From: Exophiala sp. HKRS030
Taxonomy: Eukaryota; Ascomycota; Eurotiomycetes; Chaetothyriales; Herpotrichiellaceae
Assembly (NCBI GenBank): GCA_023897205.1
Contig: JAHWDD010000010.1
Coordinates: forward strand, 434,001-498,000
DNA: 64,000 nt
Direction of reading: 5' to 3'
In this document: piece after piece, positions 11,544 through 24,027 of the stretch
How the letters are laid out: every line of letters starts with the position of its first letter
Position numbering within the stretch: position 1 is the stretch's first letter
The notes under the pieces: generated by a model
Told to the model about the DNA's origin: nothing
The model's database searches: none
Seen by the model: only the letters and a program-made list of their open reading frames with translations
Program-made: the position numbers and the translations under genes

Positions 11544-12336
11544 ACGACTCGCTCATTTTCTCCAATCAATCGACTTTTCGGTTCAAGAAAAACGACCACC
11601 ATCTATGGGAGTCCGAGGGGGAAAAGTCGATATGCTTACGAGGGGAGGGGAAGGGAGGTTGTGTTGTGGTTGTTGGGAAATGGCAATGTGAATTATTGAT
11701 GCCATCGCCGTGATCCGAACCAGGCATGCGGGAAGCTTCAAGGGACGCCCTGAGGAAAGGTTTCACTTGACATACTTGCGAAGAAATCCAAGGACGAAAT
11801 TGCAAAGTATGGCAAAACTCTGAAGCACATCTTTCATCAACCTTCTTGCCATTTTCACATGGAAATGGTCTATCGTGGATAGTGCACACAACGAAAATCA
11901 AAATCAATGACCAATTACTTTGAGCCTACCTCTTAACCGCGTAAGTACGTGAGTCGCTATCCTGATCTGATCCCGTGGTACGGTAAATAAGGACTCGGAT
12001 TTACAGTGGTCATGTTCATTGATGAAATATGGATTCTACGCTGTAATCAAAGTAGCAATACCCTCATTGACTCGGGCTGTACCGAGCGCCTTTGCTTTTG
12101 TTGGCAAGCAACTATCTACCTTGCTGGTACAATCATAGCCACGTTTTTTCTCGACCATGCCATCGTTGCAACCTGTTGAGGTCAAAGATAGCACTGTAGC
12201 ATGTCAGTGACGCTTGTAAAATACCATTCATCCAGTTCCATCATCCCATTTGAACTCCGCGTGCGTGCATGTTGACTGGAACCATAACGCCATCAAGCAC
12301 GTCCTGATATCATCGCCGAAGTGTACGGCAAGTGCT
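11544..12336. other. Intergenic region, convergent 3' ends
   Basis: The region lies between the eL39 stop and the end of skp1. Only short ORFs without recognisable content are present. Confidence 0.65.
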
Positions 12337-12984
12337 TTAGCGACTGTCATCGAGTCAGTACATGATACGAGAAGAGTTAAGGAGGAAAGAAACTCACTCC
12401 TCCGCCCACTCGTTTTCCCGTCGAATCTGGTCCTCTTCCTCGGGGGTGAAGTCGTTCTGGATATTGAACGTCTTTCGGATCTCTTCGGGGGATTTGCCCT
12501 TGATCATGTTGGCAACGGTTTTACACCCAACGTCGAGCAAAGCCTTGATGTCAAGATAGTTTGCGGCCTATGTTCCAGTCAGTAACTCCCTGCAATTACT
12601 GTCTTAGTCAACATACCAGAATGATCTCGAACAGCATTTCTTGGTCGACCTGCATGAACTTCTGATCCCACTCCTCAATGTCTGTGGTCTTCTTGCGCGA
12701 GTCGGAATCATCCTCGTTGGCGGAGGGAGGGTCGTGCTTGTGATGGTGGCACCATTCAATGACTTTCTTCAGGACGGCGGCATTTACGTTGGGAATCGGG
12801 ATGGGTTCTTCCATGGCTTCTTCACCAAGATCGGTGACCATGTTCTTGATGAGAACTGATCGCTCGGCAACTTCGCGTTCTGTCCATATGTCAGTAGCCA
12901 TAGCGAACAAAACAATCCGAGATACATACCGACGAGGATGTCCTCTCCATCAGAGCTCTGGAGCGTGAGTGGTTTGGGAGTCAT
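12337..12984 (-). CDS. skp1: Skp1, SCF ubiquitin ligase adaptor
   Basis: Four exons on the minus strand, 12930-12984, 12617-12879, 12398-12567 and 12337-12343, encode 164 residues. The protein starts [18 protein letters not shown] and contains the BTB/POZ-like Skp1 fold ([21 protein letters not shown]) and the C-terminal dimerisation and F-box-binding part ([21 protein letters not shown], then the [13 protein letters not shown] region). Skp1 links F-box proteins to cullin-1 in SCF ligases. The last exon is only 7 nt. Without it the frame ends ...NEWAEE; splicing through the GTGAGT donor restores ...NEWAEDR, the conserved Skp1 C-terminus, so I prefer the spliced form. An acidic insert ([12 protein letters not shown]) sits where fungal Skp1 proteins vary. 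Confidence 0.95.
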
Positions 12985-13068
12985 GCTGATGCTTGTGAGT
13001 GTAGAACGACAGGTTGAGATGGAGATCTGATGGATCTTGTTCGGTGGCGAGCGATGATGGAGGAAAGA

Positions 13069-13100
<32 letters not shown>

Positions 13101-14079
13101 GCACAAAGAGATCCGGATTCGGTAACGAGTTTGAAGGCAAATAGGCAGTGAAATGTAAAGTTGTCTGGCTTGAGGTGATAATGAATGCCCTCAAAGTCAG
13201 GCAGACTCCGCAATTCCAGGCGGTGATGGTTCACTTGGCGCAGCCTCGACACTATTGAGGATTATGTCAGTCACTCAAGTCATCTTCACCTACGAGTACG
13301 CCATCACCAGCAGCCTCGAGTCAATTTTACGAACACAACACATTGTTCTCGGGTCTCTATTATTTCTATAGAACGCTTGCAACATGAACATGTGTTCAAA
13401 TGGATGAATCTACACTTTTTGGAATATTTCTCCTCTGTATGTGAGGTCACTTCAATTTACATCCGGCCTGAAGGCTAGTATTGAGGGACGAATGCAGTAC
13501 CATGCTTGCTGGATGCAGAGCCACGGGGCCTACGCAGCACTCGTTTGCAGAACTCGTTTATCTTCTACTCACGAATAACTCACTCTATGCTCGTAGCACA
13601 ACTTCGTATCCCACCATGCTCAACGTCTTCCAATGTAGAACGTGCTCACGTGATCTACCTCTGACATCACTTGCCCCGATTGCGTATCGCGCTTTAGACT
13701 TACAATGCAAGGTGGAAAATACAATAGGAAGCGAAGAAGCGAGTAGCGAGAACTCGTAGACAATCTCACCTTATCAACCGGCCACAATTTTATTCTTTTG
13801 TTTCCATCGACACCGTCCACCCTTGTTGTCACTGTCATTCCTTCGGCGCCATCGCTTGCGTTTTTATTGTTGCGACGACCCCCCTTCATCCGTACCTTTG
13901 TTCCATCTTCCTCCTTGTCCCCTTCGCCCTCTTTCCACCAGACGCGTCCTTGGACGCGCTTCTTCACAATTACCCTTTTCGCGGCCGAGAATGAGTTTGA
14001 AAAGAATCTGCAGAAGATTACACCCGTACAAGACAATGAAAGAGTCAAGGACCAACCCTCCAAGGTGAATGCGACAAGC
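12985..14079. other. Divergent promoter region, skp1 and smp3
   Basis: The region between the two divergent starts holds the skp1 leader with an AG/CT microsatellite (13069-13095). On the plus strand, an open frame from 13798 runs in frame into smp3; I treat it as leader because the conserved protein begins at 14080. Confidence 0.6.
13069..13095. repeat. AG/CT dinucleotide microsatellite
   Basis: About thirteen AG units lie 85 bp or more upstream of the skp1 start, so the sense strand of skp1 reads a CT-rich tract. Pyrimidine tracts are common in fungal promoters and leaders near transcription starts. Confidence 0.85.
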
Positions 14080-16068
14080 ATGTGGCGCCTTGTTTACCTG
14101 CTTCTGCTTTTCGTTCGCGCTTACCTCGCTTTATGCCCGAGCTACCTCCATCCGGACGAGATCTTTCAAGGCCCGGAACCTATTGCTGGTATGCGCGGGA
14201 GCACAAAATGTTGGGCACTATACTTATCCTTTGTCAGGCTACCTGTTTCCCTATCCCAGCCATCAGACATGGGAGTGGAACTCGGACCATCCCATCCGTA
14301 GTGTATTTCCACTATGGCCGGTCTACGGCTTGCCCATGGCATTGCTGAAATGGATATGGGCTCAGGAGGATGATGGTTTGGTCGACCCCTACATCATATA
14401 TTACACCCTACGCCTGGTCATGTTTGTGCTCAGTTTTGTCCTTGAAGACTGGGCCGTTCATGACTTGGTCCGGTCACCACGACACCGCCCAGAAGCAGTA
14501 CTTCTCGTGTGCTCCTCATATGTGACATGGACCTTTCAGACACATACCTTTTCCAATTCTGTTGAGACCCTGCTTGTGTTGTGGAGCCTGGTCGTTATCG
14601 AGAGGATCGTGGGTGAAAACGTAAGCCTTCTACTTTCCATCTTCAAGTGTCAGGAATTGACAGTCAGCATAGAAACGATCAGCAATTGCTTCTTGTGTTG
14701 TCCTGGGCTTTCTTGTCGTCTTCGGCACCTTCAATCGAATTACATTTCCAACTTTCATCGTGATACCCGGCATCCAAATGTTGCCACATTTTCTGAATAG
14801 GTAAGCCCTCCGAAGGAAGACGGTTGATGGGGAGGCTGATATTTGCAAGACCTTTTTGTCTTCTGGCCCTTGTTCTTTCTGGCGCTTTCTGGACGCTGGC
14901 CGCTGTGATCATTGACACGGCCTACTATTCGGACGCTGCAGCAACCAGATCCTTTCGAGCCTTATACGACCACGTCCGCCATGTTCCTGTAATAACACCT
15001 CTTAATAATCTCATGTACAACACTCAGACCAGCAATCTGGCTCAGCACGGCTTACACCCACACTACCAACACCTCTTGGTCAATCTGCCACAACTACTGG
15101 GGCCAGCGATGATTCTTCTGATCGTTTCCGCCTACCCCTTTAATCTTCGCATCCTCAAGACAATGCTCAGCAATGTACGCCTCGCCTCTGCTACAGCTGG
15201 AACCCTTCTCCTCAGCCTAGTCCCGCACCAGGAACCACGCTTTCTCCTGCCTGCTGTCCCGCTGTTGCTCACATGTGTCCGCGTTCCTTCAAGCACTCTC
15301 TGGAGGCGGATCTTTTGGACAAGCTGGATACTCTTCAATTCCTTCCTCGCGATCCTGATGGGAATCTACCACCAGGGTGGAGTCATCCCAACTCAACTGG
15401 CCATCCCATCGCTCCTCACCCGGTCCATCACCAATTCGCATTCGAGTGCACACAACATTGAAGTCTTTTGGTGGAAGACTTACCCTCCACCCAATTTCCT
15501 GCTGGGCACCGAACCTCGCCATCCATACACGAACAACAGTCTCAATGTCTCGACAGTTCCAATGATGGGTTTCCCTCAATCCGAACTCGTCTTCATGTTG
15601 ATGCAACACATGCCAACTTGCAACCCTTCGCTTATTGAGCGATTGACACTTCACAAGGAAAAGACAGATGTGTTTGTTGTTGCACCCCTGGCCGCCTGGC
15701 GTCTGGACAATACAACGCCGCCGGTTTCGAATTTTAGTTTTTCGATTGCCTTTGACATGCCCCCCGCAGAACTGATCATGACGAACATCTTCACGTACCG
15801 CCCGCACGTCAACCTTGACGACATGGATTTTGGCGATGACGGGCTCGTTCCGACCCTGAGTCGTGTGGTCGGCAGACGAGGGTTGGGGGTGTGGAAGGTC
15901 GACAGGATATGTGGCCCCGTTCAATACATTGATAAACATACCGGTGAGACCGTGTCGGTAGAGGTTGATGATCAAGGAGAGGCACAACAGGAGGTCGTTG
16001 CTGCCGCCGCTGCTGCGATGAAGGATTTGAGGGAGACGGCAAAGTCTGATGAGGAAAGTGTCATGTGA
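14080..16068 (+). CDS. smp3: GPI mannosyltransferase 4 (Smp3/PIG-Z), GT22 family
   Basis: Four exons, 14080-14188, 14238-14620, 14673-14800 and 14850-16068, encode 612 residues. Smp3 adds the fourth, side-branching mannose to the GPI precursor in the ER, a step fungi need before ethanolamine phosphate transfer. The start [18 protein letters not shown] is the first membrane segment, followed by the GT22 motif H-P-D-E ([15 protein letters not shown]), then [21 protein letters not shown] and the late HQEPRFLLP motif, with many hydrophobic segments between. The first intron (49 nt) is needed: it joins PEPIAG directly to YLFPYP as in relatives. The C-terminal 60 residues or so are hydrophilic and Ala/Glu-rich. 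An in-frame extension upstream to 13798 exists but lacks family similarity. Confidence 0.92.
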
Positions 16069-16908
16069 GGTTTTGGTCCATGTCAAGCTTTGCAAACACA
16101 TTTAGCCAATTGTGATTAGTGTCTAGTTTTGTCTTTTTCCTCCCCATGATCGAATAGAAGAGAGACAGAGAGAGAGAGAGAGAGGTTGTACATGAGGTTA
16201 GTTACAGGGGAAATGTGTACAGTCTTTGTCATCATATACGACGAAAGGATGATTTGATATACGAAATACCAATCAACTGGTCCGTCTGAGACTGATGCTT
16301 GCTGTAGGATGATAGTATCGAGTGATACGGACATGAATGTTTGCCTTGTACATCAATGATGATGGCGAAACTCGAGACGTGGATTTTGGAATCCATGTCA
16401 CCCCGAGTCACCAGCGAACGTAAACGTCACAAAAGTAAATGGAAAAAACTTCGTATCATTCTGGCTTGACTTTTCTCTCGCGGGGGCATCGAGGGGGGCG
16501 AAGAAGGAAAAGACTCCTCCTCCCCTCTCCCCCGGCGCCCGCTACTACTCTATCTGACAATGGATTGACAACTTTTTTCCCCTTGTCCCCAGTCGATCTT
16601 TTCTTTTTTTTTGTGGCAAAGTTGTCTGCAAGCCGTCCTGAAACCGACCGAGAGATGGCAAAGAAGAGACTCCTCCAAAAACAGCTAGCTAGCTTTCAGC
16701 TAGATAGATGTCCTAGATACAGACGCCCTAGCCACAAGTCTGCAAAAAAAAAAAAGATTGCAATGCACGGTTTTCGTAAAGCGGTGTGAGATGGAAGTTC
16801 GCAAAAGGAAGCGGCTAGCGGTCGAAATTTTGGGGGTGTGTGTGTTGGCGAGGTGTAGAAGAATACAAGATGACTAGACGAAAAGGGAAGCAGAAGATCC
16901 GCTTTTCT
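16069..16908. other. Intergenic region, convergent 3' ends
   Basis: The smp3 and Hsp70 genes end towards each other. The region contains an AG-rich microsatellite at 16157-16184, a C/T-rich block near 16500-16620 and an A-run near 16744-16755. No gene is seen. Confidence 0.65.
16157..16184. repeat. AG-rich microsatellite
   Basis: An interrupted AG repeat about 100 bp downstream of the smp3 stop, probably within its 3' UTR. Confidence 0.8.
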
Positions 16909-19156
16909 CTATCGGGTGGCCATGGCCTTGGTCATGGCTCTCTTGAGGGCCAACTCCTTCTTCTTGAGGTCATCGGGGCTCGAATCCTCGACCTCGAGCT
17001 GCTGCATGGCGTCGGAAAGAGCCTCCTCAATCTTGGCCTTGTTGCCACGCTTCATCTTCATGGACAAACCGGGATCGGAGATCAATTCCTCGACACGGCC
17101 AATGTAAGACTCGAGCTGCTGCTTGGCCTCGAATTTCTTGGTGAAAGCCTCGTCGCTAGTCTTGAACTCCGCAGCCTCCTGAACCATTTTTTCAATCTCC
17201 GAACTTGACAATTTGCCGACAGCATTGGAGATGGTGATGTTGGCAGTTCGGCCAGAAGATTTCTCGGTGGCAGTAACCTTGAGGATACCGTTGACATCGA
17301 CTTCGAAGACGACCTCGAGAACCGGCTCGCCAGCACGGGCAGGGGGGATTGGAGCCAGAGTGAATTCGCCGAGAGAGGTGTTGTCCTGTGGTTTGTTAGT
17401 CATGGTCAGGGGTGGAGGGCATGAAAACACATACAGCGCACGAAGATCTCTCACCCTGGAAGACGGGGAACTGAACAGTTTGTTGGTTCTGTATAGATGT
17501 TAGGAACAGATCAGAGATCACAAGGGTCTTTAAGGTAACTCACGTCTACGACGGTAGTGAAAGTTCTCTTCTTGAGACATGGCACAGTGTTACCACGTGG
17601 GACGACAGGAGCAAAGATGTTACCCTCCATGGCGACACCAAGGGACAGAGGGACGACATCGAGCAGAAGGAGATCGGCAGTTTCAGCTGAAGTGGCCTTG
17701 CCAGAGAGGATACCGGCTTGGACGGCAGCACCGTAGGCGACAGCCTCGTCAGGGTTAATGCTCTGTACAGCTGTCAGGAATCACGTAAGCTAAGGGAAAT
17801 CAGATCAACAACGCACCTTCTCCAACTTCTTGCCATCGAAGAAGTCACTCAGGAGCTTCTGAATGCGAGGGATACGGGTAGAACCACCGACAAGGACGAT
17901 CTCGTCGACCTTGGACTTTTCGATGTTGGCATCCTTAAGGACCTGCTGGACAGGCTCGAGGGTGCCGTTGAATGCCTTGGCGTTCAGGTCTTCGAAACGA
18001 GCACGGGTGATCTGGGCGTTGAAGTCCTCGCCGTCGAAGAGGGAGTCAATCTCGATGGTGGTCTGGGTGCCGTTGGACAGGGTTCTCTTGGCACGCTCGC
18101 AAGCGGTACGGAGTCTTCGGAGAGCTCGGGCGTCACCAGAGAGATCCTTCTTGGTCTTTCGTTGGAACTCCTTCTTGAAGTGGTCGAGGAGGTTGGTATC
18201 GAAATCTTGACCACCCAAATGAGTGTCACCGGCAGTGGCCTTGACAGTGAAAACACCGCCCTGGATGTTCAGTAGAGACACATCGAAAGTACCACCACCG
18301 AGATCGTAGATCAGGACGTTTCGCTCCTTGTCGGTCTTGCCGGATCCAAGGCCGTAAGCAATGGCGGCAGCGGTGGGTTCGTTGATGATACGGAGAACAT
18401 TGAGACCAGCGATGGCACCGGCGTCCTTGGTAGCCTGTCTCTGGTTGTCGTTGAAGTAGGCTGGGACGGTGACGACGGCCTTTTGGACCTTCTTGCCGAG
18501 CTTGACCTCGGCAACCTCCTTCATCTGTGCGATATTGTTAGAATGATCACACACCAATTTTGTCAGTGGGAAGAAACATACCTTCATGAGGACCATGGAC
18601 GAGATTTCCTGGGGAGAGAAAGTCTTGGTCTCCTTCAGGTACTCGACCTGGACCATGGGGTTTCCACCCTGGTCAATGACCTTGAATGGCCATGATTCGA
18701 TGTCCTTCTTAACTGTAGGGTCATCGAATCGTCGTCCGATCAATCGCCTGCGCTTGTCATTAGCACATGTGGACAATTTCATTTGTGTTTTCTTATCTCC
18801 AACTCACTTGACATCAAAGACAGTATTGGCAGGGTTCATGGCGGCCTGGTTCTTTGCGGCCTCACCAATAAGTCGTTCCTCATCGGTGAAGGAAACGAAG
18901 GATGGGGTTGTGAAGGAACCTTGCTCGTTGGCAACTGTCGTCGGTGTTAGTGATGGAAACGAATTTGTCATCGAAGGAAGGGAGAACATACTGATTTCGA
19001 CATTGTTACCTTCGTAGTTGGCAACGCAAGAGTAGGTGGTACCTATTTCAGTCTGTCAGTGGGCGCAGAACAAACGGTGAGAAAGTCGGAAAAAAAAGAA
19101 AAGGGCAGCGCACCCAAGTCGATGCCAATGGCACCATCGTAAACCTCGTCCGACAT
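16909..19156 (-). CDS. ssb1: Ribosome-associated Hsp70, Ssb type
   Basis: Eight exons on the minus strand, 19114-19156, 18992-19042, 18808-18934, 18582-18747, 17817-18524, 17544-17762, 17435-17488 and 16909-17385, encode 614 residues, the length typical of Ssb. It starts [20 protein letters not shown] and carries the Hsp70 signatures [18 protein letters not shown] and the [11 protein letters not shown] region. Features point to Ssb rather than Ssa or Bi[30 protein letters not shown], the [20 protein letters not shown] segment, and a C-terminus ending [11 protein letters not shown] with no EEVD or HDEL. Ssb binds nascent chains at the ribosome with the RAC complex (Ssz1 and zuotin). Frames agree at every junction. 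The gene is intron-rich at its 5' end, as fungal Hsp70 genes often are. Confidence 0.95.
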
Positions 19157-19981
19157 GATTGTAGAGGTGAAAAACAAAGAAATATGTCCCTAAATATCGG
19201 ACTCTGTGAGGAAAAAAGGTGAGAGGGAAGAGTGGAAAAAGGCGATAAGAGTAGGTGAAGTTTCGCAGCGACAGCCTCAACTTGCAACTCTTTAAAAAAA
19301 ATTCCATTTTGGATTAGTGGCAACACATGATTTTAGTGGGTGGCTGAACCGAGCTAGTCCCGCCTAATTGCGTGACTAAGCGAGGCTGTTCCTACAGGTA
19401 GTTTTAAGCACTTGGGACTCTTCAATGCTCATACGAGCACCATGAAAGGGAGCAAATGGCCTGGCTATGTATTCAAATGGCTATCTGAATGCCCAACTTG
19501 TCAAATTTATACAACTATAGTTCTACATCACTTAAATTGTCGCTATTTTTCTACCCCACGATGTGATCTCTTCTCAGCCACTTTCCTCTCTGTCTCGGCC
19601 TGCCCTCCACTCCTCCTTCTCGGTTCCTGAGTTCGCTTTCGCTTGGGCATTCTCGTAGTGGATATGACTCCTGTAGTGTCTACATAACCCAGTATGTATG
19701 ACACAAGCAAGGCGTATCGTCAGCGGCCTTCGGCTCTTGTGGAAGCATTCGGCGCAATGGGTTGAGCGTCTTATGGACAGCCACTATGGGGTTGCCTCGT
19801 CATTGTATGACCTGGAAATGAAGTATGAGCTTTCCACTTTCAAAGGTTCACAGTCTGCATGTGAACGAGACTTGAGAACTAGCAGCCATTTGTGCTTGCT
19901 GAAACTCTTGGGCACACAAGAGCCACGCCTTCCTCGTTTCATCAAAAATTGCATAGATTTCGTTCTTCATCACCCAAACAT
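19157..19981. other. Intergenic region between snu114 end and ssb1 promoter
   Basis: The right part follows the snu114 stop, and the left part is the promoter and leader of the Hsp70 gene, with A/T-rich stretches near 19292-19312. A plus-strand ORF starting near 19698 has no recognisable content and runs antisense into snu114. Confidence 0.6.
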
Positions 19982-22900
19982 TCAGTCCAAAACACCACTT
20001 TCACGAAGGCCAGCCAATAACTCTGGCTCCAAGAATCTCTTGACATCAACATCCTCACTGAGCCCCTTTCTTCTCCTAGTCTTGAGCACAAAATCGCGAG
20101 CCGCCTGTTGAGGTCCGGCCATTTCCAAGGGTCGAATGCGAATGCTTTTGTCTAGAGGATCTCCGGGTACAACGTCCCATCTGTCAAATACGAGTGAAAC
20201 GCTGGCCGCACCTTGGCTGTGAATACGCAGATCCGTCTCGAAGCCAAAACTGTCGATGACAGGAAGAAGTGCTTTCGCTGCGTACAATGGCGTACCCGCG
20301 ACAGGACCATCGGAAACGACATGCCCACGTCTCTTCATCAAGACCGTATACAGCCCTGAAATCGAGTCCGCGGGGCCAGTCATGTGCACACTGTATATTG
20401 GCTCCATGAGTCGAGGTCCAGCCATCAGGAATGAGCTGTACACGGCCCTTCGCGCCGTGGGAATAATTTGTCCACCACCGCGATAGATGGGTTCGGCAGC
20501 AAGCTCAGCACCAGTGACCCGGAACTTGGTGTTGCGAATTGGCTCTTCACACAATGGTCCTTCACGCGTACCCCACGAGAAACCCTGTTTGATGCTTTCT
20601 TGGACCGACTTGAGCAATTTCTTGTCGGTGGTTGATGGCAGCGTATCATCACAGAGCACATTGGGCCCCATTTCTTCGGGTCCGAACGCCCAGATCGATC
20701 TCGCAGCAAGTTTGTCCCATTCGTATTTTTCTTCAAAGAACTTGGCAACACGGCGGATAGGGTCTCGGATCTTGACGACACCAGCCTCGATGTCCTCGGC
20801 GATACCGTCGTCTAGTGGCTCGGCAATCATGGTCAATTTATTCTTCTTGTTTGGAGTCAGCGCGTAGCACATGATGGCGCTCGTCTCAGTGACCGTCTCG
20901 CAAAATCGGGTGACTGGATCAGAAACCTTGATGTCCATCTCAGAGAACAACGTTCGTAGATCGTGCAAGACACAATCCATGTACAGTTCGCCGGTCCCAA
21001 GAACAACGTGCTCGCCTGACTCTTCGACTTTGGTTGTGATGAGAGGGTACGATTTATTGATCTTGCGCAACCCCTCGAGCATTTTTGGCAATTCGGACGG
21101 GTTTACTGGTTCCACGGCGACCTTGAAAACGGATTCCGTGAAATGTCGGATCGGTCTGAAGATATAAGCATCCTCATCATTTGGAAACTTCTGTGCGATG
21201 ACGGTCGCAGTTTTGACAATCGAATTGTCGATTCCAGAAAGAAGGACTAGATTGCCAGCCGGTACACCCGAGACAGGTATGTTGTACCTAGAGCATCCAA
21301 GATAGGTGGCCGTGATCGTTGCATTGGTGGAGTCCTCTTCGTCCTCGAGACTGTAGGATTCGCCGAGAACGCGTACTGCCTGGTCAGATGACGCAGTGCC
21401 GGACATGATGCGGCCAAAAGCATTGAATGTTTTGGCGTCCGGCGAACTGAAAAGTTTCGTAATGTGGACGACCAGTGGACCATCCGAATCACACTTTGTC
21501 ATGGACTCTCCCACCGTACCATCTTGATTTCCAGTGTAGTAGTTGTCCAACATTCGCTTCGCGCCCTCGACTGGTGAAGGCACGTGCTGTACAATCATGT
21601 CTACGAATCCTCCTGCAGGCCCGAAGAACTGCGCACAGACCAGTCTCAGCAGATCTTTAGCATCCGACTTGAGTTGTGACGGCTTCAGCTTGATCCCCAA
21701 CGTATCCAGAGTCGCTGCCAGGTCTTCCGGGCTTTCACTGATAGTATGTGAATACAGCTTGTAGATAGGTTCGAGGACGAAATTGACAAAGGATCGCTTC
21801 GCCCCTTCTTCAATTCCCTTCCTGGTAAACTTTCGACTTTGGGGGTTAAAGAAGATGTCTCCCCACAATCTCTTCGCGAACTCGCCGGCATCAACTTTGG
21901 GATACGTCTCTGCGTACATCTTGGCAAACGACTGTAGGGTAAAGATCCAGTCCATGGACGTGCAGGCGAAAGCAACATTGCCTTTCTCCGGCGACAGTCT
22001 CTTGCTCTCCCCGCGGCCCGGTATCGTGTTCTCAATGATGGTGTTGACCTCTTCAACCACGTGCTTCAACTTGAAATACGCGTCGGTCGGTGGGATCTTG
22101 AGCTCCAAGATCAGTCGGTCCATCTTGTTCACCACCAGGACCATGGGTAAATCTTCCAGCACGGCATGCTTGATGACCTGCTCGGTGTTGATCTGAACGC
22201 CTTCCACCACGTCCACCACCAACACGACACCGTCCACGAGCCGCAAGCTCGACGCGACTTCGTCTACGAAGTTGACGTGTCCGGGAGTGTCGATGATGTT
22301 GAGAATGTGCGACTTTCCCCTCGTGCCTTGCATGACCAGACTAACGGGCGCGGCCTTGATCGACACGCCTCGTTCCCGTTCCAGGAAGTGAGTGTCGGTG
22401 TACCTGAGCTGCTCGTCTCGCCTCCGACCTATCCTCTTGTCGAGTCTGTCTTGGAGATGGTGGGTCTGCATGACCAGCATGTCCACGAACGCCGTCTTGC
22501 CGTGGTGCAGATGCCCCGCGACCGCGATATTTCTGATGCCCTCCGGGAAGCTGAGGAGGTCGGTCATGAATTCGCGCGAGTAGTACACGGGTGGCAGATC
22601 CGCCTCTTGGACCTGGAACTTCTTCTGTGTGACGGGCGCGATGATCGGCTGGGTGAGAGGCTGCGCGTCTTCTTCCTGCACCATGGTCTCGACATCTTCG
22701 CCATAGATCTGCTGCGCCGTGGGGTAGTATTGCTTGTCTTCGTGTAATATGACGGCGTTCGAGGGCGCCTCGTCGTCCACCTCCATCAACCCATCTTCTT
22801 GTGTCTGTGGTTCCGCGTCCGAGTCCTCATCGTAGACGTAGTTCTGGCCATCGTCGCCCGCCTCGATGCCCTCCTCGTCGGACGCTGCCTCGCCGATAAA

Positions 22901-22991
22901 ATTGCCGAACCTGCACGGATGGTATGTCAGAAACTTGATGGTCAGACCGTATCCCGGCAACAAACACTTACTCGTCGTAGAGGTCATCCAT
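19982..22991 (-). CDS. snu114: Snu114, U5 snRNP EF2-like GTPase
   Basis: Two exons on the minus strand, 22972-22991 and 19982-22910, encode 982 residues. The 20-nt first exon gives MDDLYDE, which joins to FGNFIGEA, the normal start of this family. An acidic N-terminal region is followed by an EF2-like core: P-loop AGHLHHGKT (residues 138-146), switch region RERGVSIKAAPVSL, DTPGHVNFVDEV, and the guanine-specificity motif NKMDR. Domains II to V of EF2 type follow. Snu114 regulates the Brr2 helicase and Prp8 in spliceosome activation and disassembly. It differs from EF2 by the acidic N-terminus and by lacking the diphthamide loop. Length and order match yeast Snu114 and human EFTUD2. The 61-nt intron is the only one. 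Confidence 0.96.
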
Positions 22992-24027
22992 ACTGCCAAG
23001 GGGAAGCCTCCGTGGGTTGCAAGGAAAAGTCGTGGGCGCAAAAGTTCGAGATCGCTTTCGTTCTTTGATTTTTGCGGAGTTTCTGTACAAAACTAAATTA
23101 TTTCCTGTACGTTGGAGCAACTGATCGGCCTGTATAGTTCGCCGTATTTTTTTCCGCCTCGCAGCCTCGCTTACCTAATTCCATCTGACCCCCTTTCTCA
23201 ACACCTACCACAAAGGTTCGAGATGGACTTGACTTGCCAAATAAAGTACATCTTGATGAAGACCTAGGATTTCCGAACCGTCTGACGACGATTGCGACAC
23301 GTTTATTGATGGAGACTGTTTTTTGTTTTCCATTTCCCGGTTCATCAATCCAGCCATCCCATCGGTTTCGTTGCCAACGCGGTTGAGGACCTGGACGAGT
23401 GAACCCCTTCACTTCTCTGACGCGCCCAACGACCAATCATGGCCCCTAGATTGATGAAACAGTACTTAGGTATATATATTAAAGAGGTCAATTTTTACCT
23501 CCAACACCAAGACCCCCAGAGGCGGTCAGATAGCTCAACAGCAATTCCTGCAATCGGCGACAATCTGACTTCCTCTGGGCGAGACCGAGACCGAAAGCCT
23601 CACTACTACCGAAACCTCTCCGAGTTTTCTCACCAGTAGAGCCTGTGTTCTCTCAAGCCTTGCGAACCCGGCTTGCGAAATAACAACAAACAGGCCCTCA
23701 CTAGTGAACGAAACCCTCGAAAAGGCTTCACCAGTTAGGGCCTGCGAACCCGGCCTCACCACTTCAAGTCTTGCAAGAAACCGAATCGAATCGCAAAACC
23801 GAATCGAATTGAAAGGATAAAAAATCCCTCCCGGGGTTTCTTCACCATCAATGGTTATCGACACCATTGGTGGTTGAAGTTTTTGTCATTTCACAAAATT
23901 TCGTTGTACTTCTACAGAGTACAGCATGACGAATCAACCACTCATCCGACACAAAAACTCGTTCAAATTAGGTCGATTCTACTACTATCACTACTACAAC
24001 CGCAGTAGCTCTCTGATGTTTGACTAT
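22992..24027. other. Intergenic region with a degenerate tandem repeat
   Basis: This is the snu114 promoter side followed by the 3' flank of the beta-galactosidase gene. A degenerate tandem repeat occupies about 23597-23754 and is listed separately. No gene is recognised. Confidence 0.6.
23597..23754. repeat. Imperfect tandem repeat, two copies
   Basis: Two copies share the words GCC(C)TCACTA, CGAAACC(C)TC, TCACCAGT, CCTG and GCGAACCCGGC in the same order. The first spans about 23597-23672 and the second about 23694-23754. A shorter doublet follows at about 23781-23812: CCGAATCGAATCG, then CCGAATCGAATTG. The copies differ by small insertions and substitutions, so the duplication is old or under little constraint. 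Confidence 0.55.

Noticed and set aside
13481..13759. Short plus-strand ORF between skp1 and smp3
   Set aside because: No similarity, no splicing context; part of a divergent promoter region.
14069..14238. Apparent frameshift in smp3 near PEPIAG
   Set aside because: It is resolved by a 49-nt GT-AG intron (14189-14237) that joins the two frames exactly where the family alignment requires.
22166..22747. 193-codon plus-strand ORF opposite snu114
   Set aside because: Antisense to the GTPase core of Snu114, which is clearly coding on the minus strand.
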